From the NCBI RefSeq assembly GCF_002214805.1, contig NZ_CP019914.1, positions 2,046,001 to 2,110,000 on the forward strand: a DNA stretch of 64,000 bases, given 5' to 3'. The notes under the pieces are model-generated. The model did not search any database, was not told the origin of the DNA, and saw nothing but the letters and a program-made list of their open reading frames with translations. The translations under genes and the position numbers were made by a program. Origin of the DNA: Brachyspira hampsonii (GTDB lineage: Bacteria > Spirochaetota > Brachyspiria > Brachyspirales > Brachyspiraceae). The number at the start of each line of letters is the position of its first letter. Position 1 is the first letter of the stretch. Shown piece by piece: positions 7,913 to 16,652 of this stretch.

Positions 7913-10600
7913 TTATTCTCTAAATCCTAATGATAAATCTATTTCTTTACTATAATTACTTTCATAATACCAACAGTATAATTTCCAATTATTGGTATCT
8001 AATATATTATTATTTACATGATAATAAGTATTAAAATCATAAGTATTTGAATTTTGATTTTCAGGCTTCCAACTTCTGATTCGTATAATATTAGCACCAT
8101 TTGTTTTATAATCATTAGTTATTATTTTATTATTGAATATATTTCTTATTCCTTTTATATGATTAACTGCTAAATATGGCATATCTGCTGCAGTCATAAA
8201 ATTAGTATCAATCCTTAATTTTCCTTTTGCATTGAAATCTTTATACATTAGCAAAGAATTATATAAAGCTATAAATTTTGTATTAGGTTTTTCAAAGTAC
8301 TTGGAGCTTACTCTGTATCCATGATCTGAAATAATTATTATTTTGGTATTATTATAAATATTATTATCTTTTAAAAAATATATAATTTTAGCTATATTTA
8401 TCATTGAAGCTGAATTAGCATAAAAATGTCTTACGCTGTTTGTATCTTTATATGTTTTTAAATCATTAGTATCTATATAATTTAAATTTACTGAAGGCAA
8501 TAAATCAGGAAGAAAATAATGCGGTTCATGTGTGGTATTATTGTGAAGTATATTATAATTATTTCCATCTTCTTCTATTTTTATTAAATCTTTAATAGAA
8601 TCTAATAAAGCATAATTTTCTATACTTGTATTCATAATATTGTTTTTATTTATGAGCCATTGTCCTTCGCTATATAATGTATTTCTAAGCCATATAGGAA
8701 GTATCCTAAAAAATGAAAATCTTATCAATTTATCATTATCTAAATTGTATGTGATGATATTATTTTCATTTGTATATTTATTTATACTGTAATCATAAAT
8801 ATAATCATTATTATACACTTTAATATTGCTGTAATTATCGAATATACTTAAATCACCTTTAAAAGACATATTGGCATAAACAGGATTAAGTATATAAGAT
8901 TTATAACCATATTTTTCTAAAGATAAAGGCAATGTTAATATAGCATTATTATGAATATTTGTAATATTATTATTTTTATTAGTGCTTATTTCATAAGGCA
9001 GATAATCATAACCTCCATAAATAGATGCTATAGTTATAGTATTATAATTATATGAAACGGTATTGGGATAAAATGTGAATCCATCAAATATGTTTTTATA
9101 TTCATCAAATCTATTAAAAGCATCAAACCAATATGAAGAGATAGCTCTGTCCAATATTATAACGAATATATTCTTTCCATTTCTTGATAGATTAAATATC
9201 TTTTCACCTATTTTTAATTTATACGATGTTTTTGTATATGTATTATCATAGCTTAATATTTTATATGTATAAAATATTGACGATGCAATTAATACAAATA
9301 TTACTATATAATCAATATTGATTAATAAAGATAGCTTAGATTTTTTTATTAGTAAATAAATAAATGCTAAAGAAATTAATATGAATAAAATATTTATTAT
9401 TATATCTTTATTAATTATTTTAATTTCACTGTCAAATATAAAATCAGAATTCATATTAGGATAATTACCTGCAAAAATGAAAGTATTTACTATGAATACT
9501 AAAGATAAAAAGATAAATACTAATGTTATATAATTTTTTATTTTATCTGAAAATAAATTATATATAAATAAAGGATAAAATAAAAATATTCCAATACTCA
9601 TTGAAAGATTATTTATTATTAAGTTTAGATGATTTTTGAATTCAGATACTGAATTGTTTATTAATGATGCCGGTATAAAAAGTCCTGATAATATTGTAAT
9701 AATAATACAGGATAATATAAGAAGTTTATATCTGTATTTTATAAAATTATTATTTTTAATTAATGATTTTTCTATATATCCAAAGTTTAATGTTAATATT
9801 ATTATTATAAATATAGTTAAAATATTTCTTATATCTATTTTATTTATATAAGAGATAACAGTTAATACTATAAAAGTTAATACAGTCAATACATTGCTTA
9901 TTTTTAATATTTTATCTTTATTGAATGATTTATATATTTTATATTCTAAAACAATATTTTTAATTAAAGAGAATAAACAATTTATATTCCAATAAAATAA
10001 TAATCCCGAAGGTGAATCATATAATATTATAAGAAATAATAATGAAGTTATATATATAGGCAGACTTTCTTTTATATTTAATTTCTTACTATAAATCATA
10101 CCTGCAAGCAGACTGAATATAGTCATAGTAAAAGGCAGTAAATTTATTCCATTTATTATATTATCAGGTTTTGAAAAATCTTTTATAAAATAAAAATTTC
10201 CTTGAGATAGATCAGGTAAGCTGTATATAAAATTATATGCAGCAATAAAGAATGGTATTTGTATTAAAAGTCCTAAAACTCCTCTGAATGCATAGATGAC
10301 TTTATATTTATTGATTCTATGACAGGCTCTTATAAGTAAATATCTTTGATCTCCTTTATAAACAGCTTTTATATTATCTATGATAGGCTTCATTTTGTTT
10401 TGAATATTTCTTTCTTTTTCCTGCCATTTTTCTGCTATATTATAAAGCGGCAGAGATAACAAGTTTACTGACAAACTTAATAAGAATATACTCAAACTAT
10501 AATGTAAATTAAATATATTATTAAATATAAAAAATAGAGTTTCTATGATTAATTCTATTGGAAATATAAAAATATTAAAAAATATATTTACTATTATCAC
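7913..10600 (-). CDS. YidC/Oxa1-like domain fused to a sulfatase/LtaS-type phosphotransferase domain
   Basis: This 895-residue polytopic protein has two modules. Residues 1-220 match the YidC/Oxa1 conserved core: a membrane helix ending in NLLSLPLYNIAE, the cytoplasmic hairpin with KMKPIIDNIKAVYKGD, LLIQIPFFIAAYNFI and SGLLFYW near 198. The conserved groove arginine appears replaced by Asn (SVNLLSLPL). About six more membrane segments follow to residue 450. From about 470 a sulfatase/alkaline-phosphatase fold begins: IFVIILDRA near 476, a possible Thr nucleophile region NTVSYNYNTIT near 513, HEPHYFLP near 690 and IIISDHGYR near 760. That set resembles LtaS/OpgB-type enzymes that transfer phosphoglycerol or phosphoethanolamine outside the membrane. 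I infer a cell-envelope transferase. It could instead be a phosphatase or hydrolase. Confidence 0.72.
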   Translation of the reverse strand: MIIVNIFFNIFIFPIELIIETLFFIFNNIFNLHYSLSIFLLSLSVNLLSLPLYNIAEKWQEKERNIQNKMKPIIDNIKAVYKGDQRYLLIRACHRINKYKVIYAFRGVLGLLIQIPFFIAAYNFIYSLPDLSQGNFYFIKDFSKPDNIINGINLLPFTMTIFSLLAGMIYSKKLNIKESLPIYITSLLFLIILYDSPSGLLFYWNINCLFSLIKNIVLEYKIYKSFNKDKILKISNVLTVLTFIVLTVISYINKIDIRNILTIFIIIILTLNFGYIEKSLIKNNNFIKYRYKLLILSCIIITILSGLFIPASLINNSVSEFKNHLNLIINNLSMSIGIFLFYPLFIYNLFSDKIKNYITLVFIFLSLVFIVNTFIFAGNYPNMNSDFIFDSEIKIINKDIIINILFILISLAFIYLLIKKSKLSLLINIDYIVIFVLIASSIFYTYKILSYDNTYTKTSYKLKIGEKIFNLSRNGKNIFVIILDRAISSYWFDAFNRFDEYKNIFDGFTFYPNTVSYNYNTITIASIYGGYDYLPYEISTNKNNNITNIHNNAILTLPLSLEKYGYKSYILNPVYANMSFKGDLSIFDNYSNIKVYNNDYIYDYSINKYTNENNIITYNLDNDKLIRFSFFRILPIWLRNTLYSEGQWLINKNNIMNTSIENYALLDSIKDLIKIEEDGNNYNILHNNTTHEPHYFLPDLLPSVNLNYIDTNDLKTYKDTNSVRHFYANSASMINIAKIIYFLKDNNIYNNTKIIIISDHGYRVSSKYFEKPNTKFIALYNSLLMYKDFNAKGKLRIDTNFMTAADMPYLAVNHIKGIRNIFNNKIITNDYKTNGANIIRIRSWKPENQNSNTYDFNTYYHVNNNILDTNNWKLYCWYYESNYSKEIDLSLGFRE

Positions 10601-10761
10601 ATTACTCCCATAAGTGTAAAATTAAAACTTATAAACTATATAATAACATATATTTTATATTATAAAAGCATATTAACATAATATTAATATTTTTTATAAA
10701 ACCCTTGTTTTTTTATCAATATTAGTTACTATATAAATAAAAATATTTTAGGTTTTAATTT

Positions 10762-11436
10762 ATGAAATTTATATTTTCTAGATTTATGATAGGGAGCATT
10801 GTAATACTGATAGGGGCTTATATTTTACTTCAGTATGTTTTTCATATTTATATTCCGGCACTTGCCTATACTCCGGTATTTACTATAATAGTGGCTATTT
10901 TAATAATGGTTTGGGGATGTGCTATAGTTATTGGCAGAGGATTCTATGCATCTAAAATACTTTTGGGAATTTTTGTTATATGTGCAGGAATATATGTACT
11001 TATAAGATACTGTTTTAATATCAATATGCCTTTTATATTATATACGCCAATATTTAGAATGGTTATAGGTATGATAATAATATTTTTAGGTGTTTATATA
11101 TTATTCGGAATGCATTATTTAAGAGACAGCATACCTAAAAATAAAAAAACTAGATATAATGTATATTTTAAAACAGATAGTATAGATTTATCTGAATTAG
11201 AAATAGACAGAAACAGAACTATAGATATTAATACAATTTTTTCAGATACAGTTGTTTTAATAAGCGATAAAGTGCAAGTTCATATAAAGGCATCAAGTGC
11301 TTTCGGATCTGTTTCACTTCCTACAGGCGACAGTGTAAGTTTTGGTGAGACTAATTTTATTATGGGAAGTTCTGATAAAATACTTTATTTAAATGTTAGC
11401 TCAGCATTTGCTCAAATCAGGGTTCTTTATAAATAA
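10762..11436 (+). CDS. LiaF-like membrane protein
   Basis: The protein is 224 residues. Four hydrophobic segments in residues 5-120 form two similar pairs (IGSIVILIGAYILLQYVF and LLGIFVICAGIYVLIRYCF), which suggests an internal duplication. A soluble C-terminal domain of about 100 residues is rich in beta-strand pattern (TIDINTIFSDTVVLISDKVQ; ASSAFGSVSLPTG). This layout fits LiaF/VraT-type proteins, involved in envelope-stress sensing in Firmicutes. No LiaRS-like two-component pair lies beside it, so a signalling role is unproven. It is divergent from the YidC-like fusion gene and 30 bp upstream of rsmD. Confidence 0.65.
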   Translation: MKFIFSRFMIGSIVILIGAYILLQYVFHIYIPALAYTPVFTIIVAILIMVWGCAIVIGRGFYASKILLGIFVICAGIYVLIRYCFNINMPFILYTPIFRMVIGMIIIFLGVYILFGMHYLRDSIPKNKKTRYNVYFKTDSIDLSELEIDRNRTIDINTIFSDTVVLISDKVQVHIKASSAFGSVSLPTGDSVSFGETNFIMGSSDKILYLNVSSAFAQIRVLYK

Positions 11437-11465
11437 ATATATTATTATTGGGCAGTAATTAATTT

Positions 11466-12029
11466 ATGCATATAATATCAGGAAATAAAAAGGGAAGAAA
11501 AATCATAACTCCCAAAAGAGATTTTAGACCTACACAGGGTAAGGTTAAAGAGGCTTTTTTTAATATTATTGATATAGAAAATAAAACTTTTTTGGATTTA
11601 TGCTCCGGAAGCGGTGCTATGGGGTTTGAGGCTTTAAGCAGAAATGCTGGGTTTGTAACTTTTATAGAGATAGACAGGGAGGCGGTTAAAAATATATTTT
11701 CTAATGCTAAAACTATATTCAATAATGATGAGAATGTATATAAAATAAAAAGGGTATCAGCTGAAGATTATGTGAAAAAAACTAATGATAAATTTGATGT
11801 TATATATTTGGATCCGCCTTATCATTCAAAAATATATTTTGATGTTATAAACAATATAATAAAAAGAAATATATTAAATGATAATGGAGTTTTAGCTGCA
11901 GAGTTTGGGGCGGATTATTATAAAAAGTTCTTAGACAATGAGGATTTTAAAAATATAGTATCGAACATTATGAAGTATAATATAAAAACTTATGGTGAGA
12001 GTGTATTAATAATATTTAAGTATATATAA
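11466..12029 (+). CDS. rsmD: 16S rRNA (guanine966-N2)-methyltransferase RsmD
   Basis: This 187-residue Rossmann-fold methyltransferase has family motifs in order: ISGNKKGRKI and RPTQGKVKEAFFNII at the N-terminus, the SAM-binding LDLCSGSGAMGFEALSR near 39-55, the acidic loop IEIDREAV and the catalytic DPPY near 118. RsmD methylates G966 of 16S rRNA in the 30S subunit using S-adenosylmethionine. Length is normal. It follows the LiaF-like gene by 30 bp and is probably cotranscribed with it. Confidence 0.92.
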   Translation: MHIISGNKKGRKIITPKRDFRPTQGKVKEAFFNIIDIENKTFLDLCSGSGAMGFEALSRNAGFVTFIEIDREAVKNIFSNAKTIFNNDENVYKIKRVSAEDYVKKTNDKFDVIYLDPPYHSKIYFDVINNIIKRNILNDNGVLAAEFGADYYKKFLDNEDFKNIVSNIMKYNIKTYGESVLIIFKYI

Positions 12030-12048
12030 AAATTTAAGTATATAAAAA

Positions 12049-12076
12049 AGAGAGATACCTTAAATAGCATCTCTCT
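12049..12076 (-). terminator. Terminator of the PepSY-like gene
   Basis: AGAGAGAT (12049-12056) pairs with ATCTCTCT (12069-12076). Read on the minus strand, the hairpin is followed by a T run. It separates the convergent rsmD and PepSY-like genes and may serve both. Confidence 0.7.
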
Positions 12077-12103
12077 GAAATTTTCATAAACCTTAATTTA
12101 TCT

Positions 12104-12535
12104 TTAATCGTCCCATTGCTGACCCATTAACTGACCATTAGCAGCTATATATAATTCCATCATATTATTAAGTTTTATTTTGTAGTTACCCCATTCTTTT
12201 TCAACATCTATCATTCTAGCCTGAGGATAAGTTCTTCTAACAGTATTAGCCACAGCCTGAGGTAATACGCTCATAGGTACTCCGTTATATTCTCCGTCTA
12301 TATTAAGCCAATTACCATTAGGCATAAAATCTATAGAAGCTCCATTTGACAGCTTAACTTCAAATTTACCGTCATCTCTTTCAACTTTCCATATTTGAGC
12401 ATTAGGATAAACTCTTCTTATGAATGTCCTTGCTTTTTGAGGTAATGATGAAGCTGGTACTACCCAATCAGCAAAAAGGCTTGAAGTTGAGATAATAGTT
12501 AATGATATTAATAAAGCTAATAATTTTTTTGTCAT
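12104..12535 (-). CDS. Secreted PepSY-like (BLIP-fold) periplasmic protein
   Basis: I start this 143-residue protein at ATG 12535, because AAGGAG lies seven bases upstream; a longer frame to 12568 lacks such a site. The first 22 residues (MTKKLLALLISLTIISTSSLFA) form a signal peptide. Two similar domains follow: LPQKARTFIRRVYPNAQIWKVERDDGKFEVKL with NGNWLNIDGEYNG, and LPQAVANTVRRTYPQARMIDVEKEWGNYKIKL with ANGQLMGQQWDD. This is the PepSY-like/DUF2874 duplication common in periplasmic proteins of Gram-negative hosts and pathogens. The ligand is unknown. It is probably monocistronic with its own terminator. Confidence 0.82.
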   Translation of the reverse strand: MTKKLLALLISLTIISTSSLFADWVVPASSLPQKARTFIRRVYPNAQIWKVERDDGKFEVKLSNGASIDFMPNGNWLNIDGEYNGVPMSVLPQAVANTVRRTYPQARMIDVEKEWGNYKIKLNNMMELYIAANGQLMGQQWDD

Positions 12536-12819
12536 AATGAATCTCCTTAATTTAAATGTATTTTTCAATAATCTCCTGTAAATTATCTTTACAATTATAA
12601 GTATAGCAGAAAAACGATTTATGTCAATGGAATTTACTCTATTTTTACAATTTTTTTACAAAATATATTAAAATTAATATTTTTATAAAACATATTATAC
12701 TTAGCTGCTAATTATATATTTAAAAATTGAATGATAGTAAATATTATTTACTTTTACAATTATTTTTTATTAATGGTTTATAAGTAAATATGTATAATTT
12801 GATTCTGAGAGATTAAAAT

Positions 12820-13821
12820 ATGAAAAAAAAGATTTATTTTTCTATACCAATAATAATAGTAGCATTAATAATATCCATTTCATTCTATATGTTAAGAGAT
12901 AAATATATAACAGCTACTGTGATAATAAGCGATACTATACTTAATATAACAGCAGAGACTTCTAATAAAAATATGGATAAACTTATAGAGAGTATTACAA
13001 ATGAGATAAACAGAATAGATAATATACTAAATCCGTATAATACTTCAAGTGAAATAGGAATAATAAATAAAGAAAGTTTGTCAGGAAAAACTGAAATAGA
13101 AATTTCAGATGAAATGGCACATATATTTACCACAGGATTAAGATATTCAAAATTAAATCCCTCTTTTGATATAAGCGTAAGACCTTTGATAGAGTTATGG
13201 GGATTTGGAGTAAAGGAAAATCAGACAGTACCTTTAAAAGAGGATATAGATAATGCTTTGGCCGATATAGATTATTCAGCTGTGAGTATAGTTACTAATG
13301 ATGAGAATAAAAACATATTAAAATTATCAAAGCCGTTAACATTTGACTTCGGATCTTACGGTAAAGGCTATATAATAGAAAAATTAAAAAATATATTTGC
13401 AGAGTATAATATAAAGAATTATTTAATAGATTATGGCGGAGATACCTATGCAAACGGAGTTAATAGCAGAGGTAAACCTTGGGTGATAGCAATTAGAAAT
13501 CCAAGAAATGATGCTTACGGATATTTAGGACTTTTAGAAGCTACAAATTGTACAATAGTAACAAGCGGAGATTATGAGAGATATTTTACTCAGGACGGCA
13601 CTAATTATCATCATATAATAGATGCAGAAATAGGGTATCCTACTTATAACAGTATATCCGCTACTATAGTTCATACAAATGCAGAAGAAGCTGATGCTCT
13701 ATCAACAACAGCATTTTTAATGGGTACTAATTTCTTTACAAATGAGGCTTTTAAATATAAAGAGGCTTATATCGTAACTCCTCAGGGTGAATTATTTATA
13801 GTAACTAATGATAATTTTTAA
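12820..13821 (+). CDS. apbE: FAD:protein FMN transferase (ApbE)
   Basis: The protein is 333 residues with an N-terminal membrane anchor (residues 5-25). It carries the ApbE motifs DFGSYGKGYI near 181, DYGGD, TSGDYERYF near 247, HHIIDAEIGYP near 264 and ADALSTTAFLMG near 291. ApbE hydrolyses FAD and attaches FMN to threonine of target proteins such as Nqr/Rnf subunits, with Mg2+, on the outer face of the inner membrane. No target gene lies within the window. No lipobox cysteine is seen, so it looks anchored by an uncleaved helix. The upstream intergenic region of about 280 bp is AT rich and shows nothing else I recognise. Confidence 0.92.
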   Translation: MKKKIYFSIPIIIVALIISISFYMLRDKYITATVIISDTILNITAETSNKNMDKLIESITNEINRIDNILNPYNTSSEIGIINKESLSGKTEIEISDEMAHIFTTGLRYSKLNPSFDISVRPLIELWGFGVKENQTVPLKEDIDNALADIDYSAVSIVTNDENKNILKLSKPLTFDFGSYGKGYIIEKLKNIFAEYNIKNYLIDYGGDTYANGVNSRGKPWVIAIRNPRNDAYGYLGLLEATNCTIVTSGDYERYFTQDGTNYHHIIDAEIGYPTYNSISATIVHTNAEEADALSTTAFLMGTNFFTNEAFKYKEAYIVTPQGELFIVTNDNF

Positions 13822-13902
13822 TATATATACTTTAAATTACAAAAAATATATATATACTATAGAGAATAGTATATATATTTAATTTGATTACAGAGGTTTT
13901 AT

Positions 13903-14883
13903 ATGGCTTTTTTTGATTTAAGTTTAGAAGAACTTTATAAGTATAAGGGAAGCGGCGAAGAGCCTAAAGATTTTGATGAATTTTGGCTTGATACTTTAAA
14001 TGAAAATAATCATAAAACAGAGACTGAATATACTTTAATAGATACACATTTAAAATTGTTTGATGTATGGAATGTATCATTCAAAGGTTATGCAGCTCAT
14101 AAAATAAATGGTTGGTATATAGCACCTAAATATGCAAGAGAAAATAATGAGAAATTAACTTGTATAATGTGCTATCCGGGATACGGCGGCGGAAGAGATT
14201 ATCCAAATAGCCATTTACTTTTTCCTTCTGCAGGATACAGTGTATTTGTTATGGAGGTTAGAGGACAGGGAGCTGAAGGAGGAAACGGGGCAACAACTCC
14301 AGATCCTGTAGGTTCGACCCCTCATGCTGACGGATTTCTCACTATGGGAATATTAGACAAAAAAGACTATTTTTATAAAAGAGTTTTTATAGACGCATTT
14401 AAATCCATTGAGGCTGCTAAAGAGCATTCTCTTACAGGAAAAATTGCTGTAAATGGTACTAGTCAGGGCGGAGGCATATCACTTGCACTTTTAGGACTTT
14501 CGGCACTTAAAAAAGAAAAAATTGAGGCTGCTATGATAGATGTGCCTTTCTTATGTGATTATAAAAGAGCATGTACAATTACAGATACTTTGCCTTATAA
14601 TGAAATAGCAAGATTTTGCAAAACTAATAGAATGCATGAAAAAACTGCTTTTGAAACTTTATCATATTTTGACGGAAGTTTCTTTGCTAAAAGGTCTAAA
14701 GTGAAGGCTTTATTTTCAGTTGGCCTTATGGATATTTTATGTCCTCCTTCTACTGTTTTTGCTGCTTATAATAATTATGCAGGAGAAAAGTCTATTAATG
14801 TTTATACTTTTAATGGACATGAGGGCGGGGATAATGAGCAGAGTGAAAGAAAATTAGAATTTTTGAATTCATTAAATTTATAG
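13903..14883 (+). CDS. Acetyl xylan esterase / cephalosporin-C deacetylase family hydrolase
   Basis: This 326-residue alpha/beta hydrolase is of the AXE1 (CE7) family. It begins with LSLEELYKYKGSGEEPKDFDEFW, the typical N-terminal helix region. It has CYPGYGGGRDYP for the oxyanion side, VRGQGAEGGNG, the nucleophile elbow NGTSQGGGIS with Ser near 190, an Asp in SVGLMDILCPPST near 276 and a His in FNGHEGGD near 306. CE7 enzymes remove acetyl groups from xylooligosaccharides and related small molecules in the cytoplasm. AGAGG is well placed before the ATG. Its natural substrate cannot be told from context. Confidence 0.88.
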   Translation: MAFFDLSLEELYKYKGSGEEPKDFDEFWLDTLNENNHKTETEYTLIDTHLKLFDVWNVSFKGYAAHKINGWYIAPKYARENNEKLTCIMCYPGYGGGRDYPNSHLLFPSAGYSVFVMEVRGQGAEGGNGATTPDPVGSTPHADGFLTMGILDKKDYFYKRVFIDAFKSIEAAKEHSLTGKIAVNGTSQGGGISLALLGLSALKKEKIEAAMIDVPFLCDYKRACTITDTLPYNEIARFCKTNRMHEKTAFETLSYFDGSFFAKRSKVKALFSVGLMDILCPPSTVFAAYNNYAGEKSINVYTFNGHEGGDNEQSERKLEFLNSLNL

Positions 14884-15007
14884 TTTTATAATATATTACA
14901 TATTATACATATATTATCTGCTATTATTTATGTAAATAAAATATGTTGATAATATTTGTATATATGTTATATTATTATATATAATAATAGGTATTGATGG
15001 ATATGGT

Positions 15008-16480
15008 ATGAAGATTGTATCTGGCAGATTTTTTTCTAAATCTGAACTAAGAAATAGAATATTGAGGGATGTGGTTATTTCCATTTTGTTCTTGTTTATA
15101 ATCATTTTGGTTTATATGCAGATTAGAAGCCCTATACCTATAAAATTTATTTTTAAATCACTTTTTCAAGATGTAAAAACTTCAATAGTAGAAGAATATT
15201 CTAAAATATTTTATCCCACATACTATTTTTCTATGCAGATGACTCCTATATTTGATGTAGTTAATCAGGCTCCTGAGGCATATAAAATCTTAATAACTAA
15301 TTTCTTTCCAAAGCATACTTTTATAGAAAAAGCAGCAATGCAGGTAGGAAACAATTATATGTCTATTACCAAAGAAGGAAACGGATATAAAGTCGTCGGA
15401 CATATTGTAACGAACAGCAGCAGCAATCAATATTCATCTGTTCCTTTTGAACAGCTTAGTATTGATTCTTTCTATATAAAAGACGGTAAGCCATATATAC
15501 ATTTAATATATATAGCTAATGAAAATATAGCTTTTGAATATATTTCTCAGTTTAATGTAAATTTTAATGATGTAGAGCTTAGAGATATTGATGATATGTA
15601 TGCATACCTTATAACAGGCAACAGCAAAATTACTTTTCCTATATCATATTCTGCTACAAATGAAATGAATGAAATGAAAAATAATTTGGATTATAGTGTC
15701 ATAGCTGATATTATGACTGATGAATTTAATGGAACTAATGAAGATATGATAAAAGTTTCATATAAAGATAATAATTATTGGGGATATAAAGGCACTTTCT
15801 CAGTTGCTAATAATAATATAGAAATAGGAATCATCATTCCTGAAAAGGCTTTAATCAGTAAAATACAAATACCTATAATATTATTCTTGGTTGTATTTAT
15901 AATTATTATTGTAGTTATAATAGTGATGCTTGCAATACATTATATTAGAATGATAGAAGAATTAAAAAGAAATCATATGAATATAACAAAAATAATAGAA
16001 GAGGGCGAAAATACTAATGTAGAGTTTAAATCCACATTAAGATACGACAGTAATACAGAAAAAATAAATAAGGCTTTAGAAGAAGTGATTATGAAATCTA
16101 TTGCGGCATTCAGCAATACCGAAGGCGGAAGATTGTTTATAGGAATTGCTAATGATGGGGAAATAATAGGACTTGAACATGATTATTCTACATTAAGACA
16201 GCCTAATAGAGATTTTTTTGAGCTTCATTTGAGAACACTTATAGAAACATATTACGGCAATGCTTTTTCTGCTGAGGGAATAAGAATTGATTTTGTGGAT
16301 CATAATGGCAAAGATATATGTATTGTTTATATAAGAAAAGGGAGAGAGCCTGTATATACTAAAATAACAAACAAACAAGGTGCTAAAGAAGAAAAATTTT
16401 ATATAAGAGTTGGAAATTCTTCTAGGGAAATTGCAAATGCAAGCGAAATAATAGCTTATGTAAAAAAACATTTTAGGTAA
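15008..16480 (+). CDS. Membrane-anchored protein with periplasmic sensor-like domain and AlbA_2 (Schlafen-type) domain
   Basis: The 490 residues start with a membrane helix (about 22-42), followed by about 245 residues that would be periplasmic, and a second helix near 288-315. The cytoplasmic C-terminus is an AlbA_2/Schlafen divergent-AAA domain. It begins EEGENTNVEFKSTLRYD (residue 333), continues MKSIAAFSNTEGGRLFIGIANDGEIIGL and ends with YIRVGNSSREIANASEI. AlbA_2 domains bind nucleotides or nucleic acid and are usually soluble with a helix-turn-helix partner. The sensor-kinase-like layout (TM, extracytoplasmic, TM) is unusual. The function is unknown; I infer signal-dependent control of the AlbA_2 part. 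Confidence 0.7.
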   Translation: MKIVSGRFFSKSELRNRILRDVVISILFLFIIILVYMQIRSPIPIKFIFKSLFQDVKTSIVEEYSKIFYPTYYFSMQMTPIFDVVNQAPEAYKILITNFFPKHTFIEKAAMQVGNNYMSITKEGNGYKVVGHIVTNSSSNQYSSVPFEQLSIDSFYIKDGKPYIHLIYIANENIAFEYISQFNVNFNDVELRDIDDMYAYLITGNSKITFPISYSATNEMNEMKNNLDYSVIADIMTDEFNGTNEDMIKVSYKDNNYWGYKGTFSVANNNIEIGIIIPEKALISKIQIPIILFLVVFIIIIVVIIVMLAIHYIRMIEELKRNHMNITKIIEEGENTNVEFKSTLRYDSNTEKINKALEEVIMKSIAAFSNTEGGRLFIGIANDGEIIGLEHDYSTLRQPNRDFFELHLRTLIETYYGNAFSAEGIRIDFVDHNGKDICIVYIRKGREPVYTKITNKQGAKEEKFYIRVGNSSREIANASEIIAYVKKHFR

Positions 16481-16577
16481 TTAAAATGTTTTGGTTTTAA
16501 TTTTGAAAAAACATTTTAGGTAATTAAAATGTTTTGATTTTAATTTAGAAAAAACATTTTAGATTATTAAAATGTTT
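16464..16577 (+). repeat. Three tandem 43-bp units, each a hairpin
   Basis: The unit AAAAACATTTTAGGTAATTA... recurs with a 43-bp period, the third copy being partial. Each contains AAAACATTTTA and TAAAATGTTTT, an 11-bp inverted repeat around GGTAAT. The first copy overlaps the last codons and stop of the AlbA_2 gene. It may act as a series of weak terminators. Confidence 0.85.
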
Positions 16578-16589
16578 TATATATCTAAC

Positions 16590-16617
16590 TTGACTATTGA
16601 AATATATATTATATAAT
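16590..16617 (+). promoter_or_regulatory. Promoter of trxB
   Basis: TTGACT (16590-16595) and TATAAT (16612-16617) are separated by 16 bp, 35 bp before the trxB start. AAAGGAG precedes that start. Confidence 0.65.
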
Positions 16618-16652
16618 AATTATTACTAATAATAAAAAAGGAGTGTTTATAT

